Origin: Steinernema hermaphroditum
Lineage: Eukaryota > Nematoda > Chromadorea > Rhabditida > Steinernematidae
Direction: 5' to 3'
NCBI GenBank assembly: GCA_030435675.1
Contig: CM059623.1
Coordinates: 11,248,012 to 11,312,011, forward strand
DNA length: 64,000 bases
The translations under genes were made by a program, and so were the position numbers. Positions 56,001-64,000 of the stretch are shown here, piece by piece. Numbering within the stretch: the stretch's first letter is position 1; each line of letters opens with the position of its first letter. The notes beneath the pieces are model-generated. The model was not told where the DNA came from. It ran no database searches and was given only the letters and a program-made list of their open reading frames with translations.

Positions 56001-59000
56001 TTCAATGTTTGATCTTTTCGACGCCGGTTTTATGATGAGTTAACTGTGCAGAGATGACAGCGGTGGCGTGGTACAACATGACTAGAAGGATCGATGATCG
56101 CTGCTTCATAAGAAACCCATCAATTAGGATCCAAAAGACAATTAGCCGTAATTAAGGGTACTGTTTTTCGATTGGGGCATTGTCAGATTTATAGATTTTG
56201 TGCGACCGATCCTAGGTGCTGGAAACCTCAATTTTTGAACTGACAGCATTGTACGGTAAGGCTTCTGTGGTTAGAAAGAAGAAAAAAATGAAGAACTTGA
56301 CCGTTTGGATACATCTTTTGAACAATAATTTGAGTTTCGTTGACCCATTTTCGTGGATTCAGGTTGGTTATCGTGATCTACCCGTATCCGATCATCATAA
56401 CCCCTTTTGACTCAAACTATAATTCCATTCCACTATCCCGGTAGATTACACTAAAGAGACACAAAATCCGATCGTTTTGTTGTCGTCAGCTGATGCAACG
56501 AAGCGTTGGAATTGCGATCGAAACGCGACGGTGCCACGTCACAAAGTGATGTGGAAAGAGAGGAAAACAATCGGCGCTGTGAGCTGCTCTGAAGCGACCA
56601 CGTGCGCGCGGGCACTTATAAAAACCGCTCGTGTTTGCGCTGTACAGGTCGCCAGATCAGCCTTATCAGCCCGACACACAAAGAGATCGTTTTAACTGCA
56701 AAGTGGTTCCGTTTCGAAATGGGAAATATGTTCTTATCTAGGGGCGAGTAGGGCGATCGCCCTCGCTCACCGATCTCGGTGGCATCGATTTCTTTAGGCA
56801 GCGAAATTGGGGACTTTCCAACAGCATCTTTTCCACCGTACACGCACTATAAAGGCCACGGCTTTCACAAGAAGGCACACAACACTATTCGCAATTTGAA
56901 GTGGTCTCTCTTCTCCGATTTTCCTTCTTGTGCCCATCGGATTGTCTCAAGGTGGTTCTTTGTAAATGTGAAAGAAACAAACGCGATTGGTGGCGCGGTC
57001 TGTCATCGAAATAATATCGATTTCTGCTGGTTATGTTTAGCAGGGGCGATCGATCAATCATAAAACATTTTTTTGCTATTTTCTGTAGCTATAGGAGCAC
57101 TTATAATTGATGTAAATACGACGATGAGGCATCTTGGATTCTCGACAAAGCAATAAAGAAAATCGGGTGGTCCATGTCCGGTCCAGTCCGGTCCAGCCAC
57201 TAACGCCGTTTTTGTACAGAACATATTCTTTAGACTGAAATGTGGGTGGATGAATGTATCTATTGATATTTGTCATCATGTTTTATCGCGATCCCAAAGC
57301 ACATCTAATATGTTCAGTTCATGTCACACGTTCAGCCATGATCAAATTCGGCTCAACAGCTAATTAACCGACTCGACACAGTTGAGCTGTTGACCATATC
57401 TATACACAGTAATGGGAGAGAATAAAGTGTACATATTAAAGAAACAATGGCATAAAGCTGTTTCAACAGTCAACCGGATCTCGACCGTCTCTTTGAGATT
57501 TCAACCGTCCTCTATGGGGGCGATTGAAATCAGTAGGTTTAAAATTCAGTTTTTTTTTCCGGTTCAAAATAAGCCACAATTTTATTGTAGATGCGAGAAA
57601 TTTCGATCATCTTGTTGTTTTATTAGTGTACAGGTCGCTATGGGAGACACAATGGAAAAAACCGTTTATTTTCCCTTTTTTTGAACGATTTCAAAAACGA
57701 CTTCGAGATGATTGAGATTATTTGGATGCGATGTAAACAGGCATGGGTGTGAAAATTGCAACTTCGATTAGATCAACGAATTAAAGAGAGAAAAAAAAAG
57801 TCACGTTAACCGTTTCGAACAATCAACAGTCACTACGTAATGTGACATCACCCAGCCGCATACGTGCCGATCACAAACTGCAGTCGTGATATCAAAGTCG
57901 TCCGTTTCTCTGCGCCACAAAGGGGAGAGCGTCGACATCACATTACACACACGGCGCCGGCGTGGCCTCCGTCGCCGCCGACGAAATTGAAGGGTTTCGA
58001 AAAAAGTGCAGCACAGACGGCGGCGTCGTTTACTGCTGCTGCACCGTCTGTCGGCCCCGCGTGCACTTTTGTGCACGCCTGAAGCACAGTGGCGGTGGCG
58101 CAGGGCTCAAAGGGGGCGGCGGTGGCGGCGAGAAGCGGAATGGGTTAGGCAAATATTATTTGGATCGAAAAGCCGATTAGAGGTACTTTGGTGTGGGTTT
58201 CGTGTTGATTTAACCTATGAACAGAGTACGGTGAACGGTAGGTAAGGTGGAAGATCGGACGGGTATGGCAATAGTGCATATGAGTAAAAATAAAAGCAGA
58301 AGGACAACTGCACTCTGTGGGAAAAATGAAAATGGACTGTGTGGTGCATTTCATTCAACAATGAATGGTTTGTATAGATATTCTGATGCTGTAACTAGTA
58401 CGACCGTATATTTCTAATTTTGTAGGGTGTAAAACACACCGACTGTGTTCTAGTCGCGTCGTATCAGATGGAAAGTATGGAACAGTGAAGCCTACGGTTT
58501 CTGCGATCATCACATTTTCTCTCAATTTGGTTCATTTATCAAAGTTCAGCTTGGAAGCAAACATTGGCTTTTTTCTTGAGGATTTCGAAGAGGGGTTTCG
58601 AGTTTCAAACCCTACAAGACAAAGTAATTTATAGCTAAGAGTAAAATGAAAAGAACGGGGCAATGTTGATGACATTTCGTGCGGATATTCCTTAAGGTTA
58701 AGTAAATATTATCAGCAATGTGCACTTCAATGAAAGTGCTTTCACAGGTGATTGTATTTATTTGACCTTTTAATTACCACGTCTTTGTTCTGATAGAGTA
58801 AAAGTCAAAAATGTGACCCTATATGTATAGCGCACAGTTCATTGGAATGACGCAAGGACGGCTGTTGTAATAGTGAATTCTGAAACTCGAAGGCAAAGAT
58901 ATTCGTGGAGTGGCTACATAGAGCTTATGCACCTGTTTCTAGTTTGTCAAAGCAAAGTAGAACCACGTTCAAGCCACAAACCACAACCATGAATTTAACA

Positions 59001-59901
59001 AAGTAAAAAAATGTTGCATATTCGAATCAAAGATGATACAGAGATATCGAGACGGCAAGAAACACGTTGACCTTGTCATGGTGTCGAACGCATAACGCAT
59101 CCAAGAACGCATAGTCAACTATAGTGTCGAGCCAATTAGTTTTCGTGGGCATCGGAGAGGCGAAGAATTGAATCCGATAGGAGCATAGCGAGCGGACCGG
59201 AGACCAACGTAGATTTAGAAGTTGCAGCGAGCTTCCGGCTTCGCTTGGCAGCGCGGATGGTTGTGACGGCCTTGTTGACATTCACAACACAAGGTATAAC
59301 GTTTTTTCGCCTTTTCTGGGATCCAGATGTGGTGCTGAGAAGTGCTCGTGTTAACTCGCCACAGATGTTGCTGTTTCTAACAATCTACATATATTGAGAT
59401 ACTTGTTATCCAATATTCGTTTTAAAAGTATCGGATTGAGAGAAGGGATGTCACCAACGCTATTACATTTTGAATGACACTTCGCGAGCGATGCATTCCC
59501 ACAGGTGTGTCAAATGACGCCATATAACGAAGTGAATCGTCATATCCGGATATGGCGCAGGGAAGTGTTCGAATTACATCAGATAGGAAGAAAACAAAAT
59601 GACTCACAAATAGAAAGTGCATCGGAAATGAAACCCAACGGTTCCGTTGCATCAGCCAGCACATTTCATAAAATATTCATCGCGCACGAACGCATTCTGT
59701 GCAGAAACACCCTAACACAAACTACAGGCCTAAGACTAAAAATGTGAAGTGTGCGCCTTCACAATCGAGAAAGATAGGTGACTGGATGAGAAAATGACGC
59801 AGTGTGGTGATATCCCAAAATTTCCATCTCGTTGAATCTTTAAAACACTTTCTAATTGTGCCCTGTCGCGGTAAATATGATCCCAGTGGAAATCAGAGAG
59901 C
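53053..59901. other. 6.8-kb region without a supported protein gene
   Basis: The first 250 bp is GC-rich and probably the cbs-1 promoter (CATAAAAG near 53272). Other GC-rich islands lie at 54220-54380 and 57930-58140; the latter holds GTGCACTTTTGTGCAC and a CGGCGGCG-rich stretch whose open frames on several strands are typical of composition only. I see no intron-exon logic, RNA gene or repeat that I can support elsewhere. Confidence 0.4.
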
Positions 59902-59973
59902 GCGTCTGTGGTGTAATGGTCAGCATGGTTGCCTTCCAAGCAATCGACAGGGGTTTGATTCCCCTCAGACGCA
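59902..59973 (+). tRNA. trnG-UCC: tRNA-Gly (anticodon UCC)
   Basis: 72 nt, with perfectly paired acceptor stem GCGTCTG/CAGACGC and discriminator A. D arm contains TGGTGTAATGG (box A). Anticodon stem GTTGC/GCAAT closes the loop CTTCCAA with anticodon TCC. T arm AGGGG/CCCCT closes TTTGATT (box B region). A T5 pol III terminator starts 6 nt after the end (59979-59983). No intron. All stems pair, unlike the tRNA-like repeats elsewhere in the window. Confidence 0.96.
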
Positions 59974-60635
59974 AGACCTTTTTGTGAGCTCTTGACATAG
60001 GACTCTTCAATGACAATTTTTAATGTACCATTCTTAGCATATTTCGTGTATTATTTCAACAAATTGACGAATATGCCATCCAAGACGATTGGTCTACTCG
60101 GGAATGTGCTTATACGCTCTGCATAATGCTTAATTGCTGCCAAACTTCAGCTGATCGTCGGATAAGTATGTAGGCGGACAGTTTTGACGATAGCCATATT
60201 CCACCTTGCGCTCTTCTCTTCGAATTCCAAACTTTTGGCAAGAACAGAGTTAGTCTTTAGAGAGTTATCATTCATTATCCCATTCACCAATCGCCTTTTC
60301 TAGGTGAAATCTATCAGTCATTTCAGTCACCCTCCGTAAGACTACAAGTGCTCCTTAACCACTACCTGCTTCAACGAGTTCTTAGATGAATCGCCAGCTT
60401 TCACCACAGGGAATGCGCGGGCCCAATTTCTTTTCTGGTCACTCTGATCCAATTCGCACTCGATTCGTTAAAATTTATTCATTTCATTCATCACCGAATA
60501 GAATATAAAAGACAAATATTATGTACACCACACAAGAACACGAACAATATTCCGAGATTGCGATATGAGAAAAGATATGAAAACCGAGATTACAGATAGT
60601 AGAATGTATGACGTATGACGAGAGAACGTATCTGG
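59974..60635. other. Intergenic, no gene seen
   Basis: Holds the 3' flank of the globin gene (minus strand): rc of TTTATTCATTTC-type sequence at about 60474 gives AAATGAATAAATTT, a possible poly(A) region. Confidence 0.4.
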
Positions 60636-61788
60636 TTAAAATCGTATCACAACACCGGGAGAGGAGACAGGCTGAATGGTCGACGCGTGTGGCGCCGTCG
60701 TATTGGGGGAATAGGAGAACGAGTAGCTAGAGTCCGAGTTCTGGCGCGCCGTCGACGTCGGCAGCGAGAGAGACGCCGTGGAGCCATTGGTCGGCTCGGA
60801 GCTGTCGACGGATTGGTCCGATGACTGGCTGAAGTTAGCGCTGCTAAAGCAGTGCGAGTTCTTGCGGAGATAGCGGATCTGCTGATAGTAGCCGTCCCGC
60901 ACGTTCGAGAACATCAGCTCCACGAGCTCAGCCCAGGCTTCGATGGCCTCAGTCGGCTGAACATGGTCCGATAAGACATGCTGTCAGGGGGGAATACGGT
61001 ACCTGATGGGCAGCTCCATCGAGAAAGACACACTCAGTGGTCAAAGCGTTGGCCATGACGGCGAAGAAGTCGGCTTTGAAGCCCCAGCTTCGTTTGGGCA
61101 CTTGATTAATGCCGAATTGGTAGGAAACCTCGCGGATCTAAAGCGGCGCACTGGACGCAGGAACTTCGCTACTATGGTACCTTGTCCGCGCTGTGGATGT
61201 GCTTGACGACGTCGTTCAAGTACTCCCTGAGGTTGGAGACCATCTCCTGCCACTGTTGCTGGCTGAGATTAGCGATGAACTGGGCGAAGTCGTCGCGTTT
61301 GTGCGCCATCCGCATGATGATGCGACCGGCGGTGTCGGCACGGGCATTCTCCATGCAATAAAGAATGATGGATTGGGCCGACTGCGAGATGTTCGGCGTC
61401 TTTTTCGTAGAGAGCTTCGGAGGGCTGACGGTGCCCTTCTGGGCGACCTTCGTGTTGGCCGAAGCCGAGCGGTAGCCGCGTTGGCAGGGCTGCAAATGGA
61501 TGGATATGAAGTATTGAACTAGCCACTAGTGCCCACCTTAATACGGTCATTCTTCTTCGTTCTATTGAAGATATGGAGCGATCCACTGGATCCAGCATGG
61601 GAAAGCTGATTGTCGTTGGTCTCGAGGCACGTGTCCTCAGACGTCGTCGAATCGGTGCGGAACGGTCCTGACCGCCGAATGTTTCCATTGGGCGATTTTG
61701 AAATTCCGGCTTGGATGCTGCAGCCTGAGTCGAAGGACGAGCTGAACTGTGGGTGGTCGGCCTGCAGGCGCGAGTCCCGTTGGCCCAT
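60636..61788 (-). CDS. Globin-family protein (338 aa)
   Basis: Exons 61788-61537, 61489-61181, 61137-61003 and 60956-60636 sum to 1017 nt, all phase 0; a TTTTCAG acceptor lies 6 nt before the ATG. Residues about 1-120 are Ser-rich and disordered. The globin-like fold covers about 120-262: MRMAHKRDDFAQFIANLSQQ, VSNLREYLNDVVKHIHSADK, REVSYQFGINQVPKRSWGFK, FFAVMANALTTECVFLDGAA and AWAELVELMFSNVRDGYY. This pattern is shared with a group of nematode globin-related proteins. A low-complexity Ser/Thr-rich tail follows. In my alignment by eye the usual proximal His is replaced (region SYQFGINQ has none), so heme binding is uncertain. Probable roles in the group are neuronal or redox sensing rather than oxygen transport. 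Confidence 0.7.
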
Positions 61789-64000
61789 TGAGTGCTGAAA
61801 ATAAGAAGATTAGCCTAAGAAGCTGTGGCGACACGTGTCTACCGAAAAGCCCGGATCCCCCAGAATCGAAAGGTGGTAAACAAGCCGTCACGCAATGACT
61901 ACAATCGATGTTTAATTGGAATTACTTGTGAGGAAATGGAGAGTAAACAGGATGGCCAAGGTCCGAAGTTCTTGATCTATGGATGTGGTTAAGCATATTC
62001 ATCGGATGAATGGATACGCAGTACGCAAAAGAAGAACGAGAATGGATGCTGTAAATCAGCTGCCAGACGGGAAACTACGATTTGCGTCTAATCGGAACTG
62101 TTTTCGCACAAGGAGGGAAGTAGGGGCGCCATTATTCTACGTAAGTTTCGAAATACCACGCATTCCACAGGTGACCCCCGGCTAATAATAGTTTCAGGTA
62201 AACAGAATCAATCAATTGTGCTTGGAGGTGGGCTGACGACAGCCCTATTTTTAACATAGACAGTGCGACATTCAGTGGGAAACAAGAAAACAAACCTAAT
62301 CTAAGAATCCAGCAAGAACCGAAATGTTCGAAGCGTTTCTTCACCTTGAATATAAAAGTCTTTCCTGGGATGAAATCCTACGATCTTCGCTTATCAGAAA
62401 AGGGAATGACTGAATTCAATAGGGAAATTGCTTGGGCAGAAAATCAGAATGGGAAATCACCCTATATAGGTGGACTAATCTAAAAAAAAGAAGACTTGCA
62501 AACAGGAAGTTTTCGCAAAGAAGAGCAAGTCTTAAAAGATTGTCCTTCTTGTTTGCGCAAGTGGATCCAAATCTACCCATGATGATTGCTTTTAAAATGA
62601 TAAACTACAAGACGGACGACATTTTTCAAGACATCCAACCACATAATTAGCCTCAAAACGGTCACTTCCCAACCACATCAAAAGTTAAATATTTGCGCGT
62701 CCCCATAGACAGTTCGCACAACCGAACAATCGAGGAAATCAAAGTCGTCACACAACCGAGAAGTGTTTATCGCGGCGGCCCTCAACAAGTGGGATCAAAA
62801 CAAAAACAACCACTAGGCGCGCCTTCCTTTGATTACTCCACTTAATCGCAGCAGAATAGCGAAACGACTGAACTCTATTGCGTCACAAGAAGCGGTCAAT
62901 CCAAAGGGCAAAGATCTGGATCCTATGAAATGGCCTCATTTGGGCCGCCTATCGATGGGCGCCTTCCGGCGGGGCCGAGTTCGGGTTTGCACTTTGGCCG
63001 AAACAAGCCGAGAAACGTGGCATTTAAGAGAGGGGAATGTTATGCCCAAAGGGTCGCTGATATCGGCTAAAAGGAGCACCCCAAAATCAAAACTGTCAAA
63101 ACACGGCGGCCTCTGACGTAGACATAGAGGAAGTTCCTTCTTGAGATGAAAACAGAAGTGGTCCCGGGGGAAAGGCCACGTGCCCGACGGAAATGCAAGA
63201 TAAACCCGCAGTGTGTTTTGATGTGTTTATAATTGTGAAATAGAGAAGAGATGCTGCAGAGAGATAGGAGGCCGAGGATAGGGCATTGGCAAGTGACCGA
63301 AGACGTGACTTAAGATCTCTGAGGCTAACATTATTAGCTCTAATGAAACGTAACTTCCCCATGCGTCAAAGCGCTAATTAAGTAGCGTAATGTATCCGAT
63401 GTTTGTGACTGCAATAGCGCTCAATGAAGGAAGCCATGTTTGCGTCACATTGCAGAAAAAGATGAGGAAGTCTCTAAATTTAGATGTTTGAAGTCATCAG
63501 AATGCCTAACAAGTCCCAGAAACGGTGACTCGGACGAAAGTGCGCACTCCAAAGAGAGCGTTTTCAAATTTCAGATTTCTAAAAATGACAGCACTTCTTG
63601 GTAATGACCGCGAAGAATGACTACAATCGCCTCACATTGTACGGACGAAAAGCGCACGTATATTCTCACGCGAGCGAACTTTCAACTGCATTTCAGGAGG
63701 ACGCGATGGCGGAGAAGAAGAAGATAAACAGATCATCCTCATGATGCGCACAAACATTGCCCCACCGTCTCGATTACGGTGGAGTGGAGATGTGGTTTCG
63801 ACTTTGGTCGATCGAGTGGTTTTTGATGCGCGGAAATGTGTCCACCTCGACGATTACGCTAGAGCTCATCTTGTGGAGTACCGGGTTTAATCGTCGATGA
63901 GAGTGGCGATTAACGATAAATATATGAGCCCCTGTGGATAAAGGTTCCAGCCTCTTGATTATTGATCCCGACTGGTTAATTGTCCATATGTATTGGGGTG
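61789..64000. other. Right-hand 2.2 kb, no supported gene
   Basis: Presumably contains the promoter of the globin gene. A TTTCAG followed by a short MAEKKK frame at about 63700 closes after 13 codons. Nothing else is supported. Confidence 0.4.

Noticed and set aside
57864..58245. Several overlapping GC-rich open frames
   Set aside because: All strands are open because of CGG-rich composition; no protein-like features.

Overview
This is eukaryotic DNA, almost certainly from a nematode. Introns are short (mostly 40-65 nt) with GT...TTTCAG-like boundaries. Several first coding exons begin a few bases after a pyrimidine-AG site, as expected for spliced-leader trans-splicing. The gene content also fits: a two-module cystathionine beta-synthase as in C. 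elegans CBS-1, a divergent globin, C-type lectin and F-box genes, a PAT/DIRS-type retroelement, and a tRNA-Gly(UCC) close to the C. elegans one as I remember it. A repeated 374-aa orphan family looks to me like families from Steinernema (clade IV); that placement is an inference and needs a database search.

Layout. 1-10 kb is transposon-rich: the 5' part of a CENP-B-type HTH gene running off the left edge, DIRS gag and mariner remnants, a SWIM-type MULE remnant, and an F-box gene split by a 4.5-kb PIF/Harbinger element that itself carries a 1.45-kb hAT-like element. 10-23 kb is a duplication landscape: two near-identical copies of the orphan gene, one intact CBS paralogue, a chimeric duplicate made of pieces of both, a DIRS element, a mariner remnant and an intact NADAR-domain gene. 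23-30 kb holds orphan-gene fragments, a small Ala/Pro-rich protein gene, a divergent PP2A-like phosphatase and a small secreted protein. 30-36 kb is repeats: TIR elements whose arms contain tRNA-like sequences, and a MULE whose inverted termini are arrays of a roughly 17-bp unit. 36-41 kb is gene-poor. 41-53 kb is the dense genic part: F-box gene, acylaminoacyl-peptidase (with a 1-nt frame problem in exon 1), secreted C-type lectin, and the canonical-looking cbs-1. 53-64 kb is sparse, with one true tRNA gene and one globin-family gene.

These are independent eukaryotic genes, not an operon. Functional links: the two CBS genes would act in homocysteine/cysteine/H2S metabolism, one with an altered second active site. 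The F-box genes would be SCF ubiquitin-ligase adaptors. The lectin and the small Cys-containing protein carry signal peptides. Exon models below were made by hand from splice signals and frame continuity; where all exon lengths sum to a multiple of three I say so.
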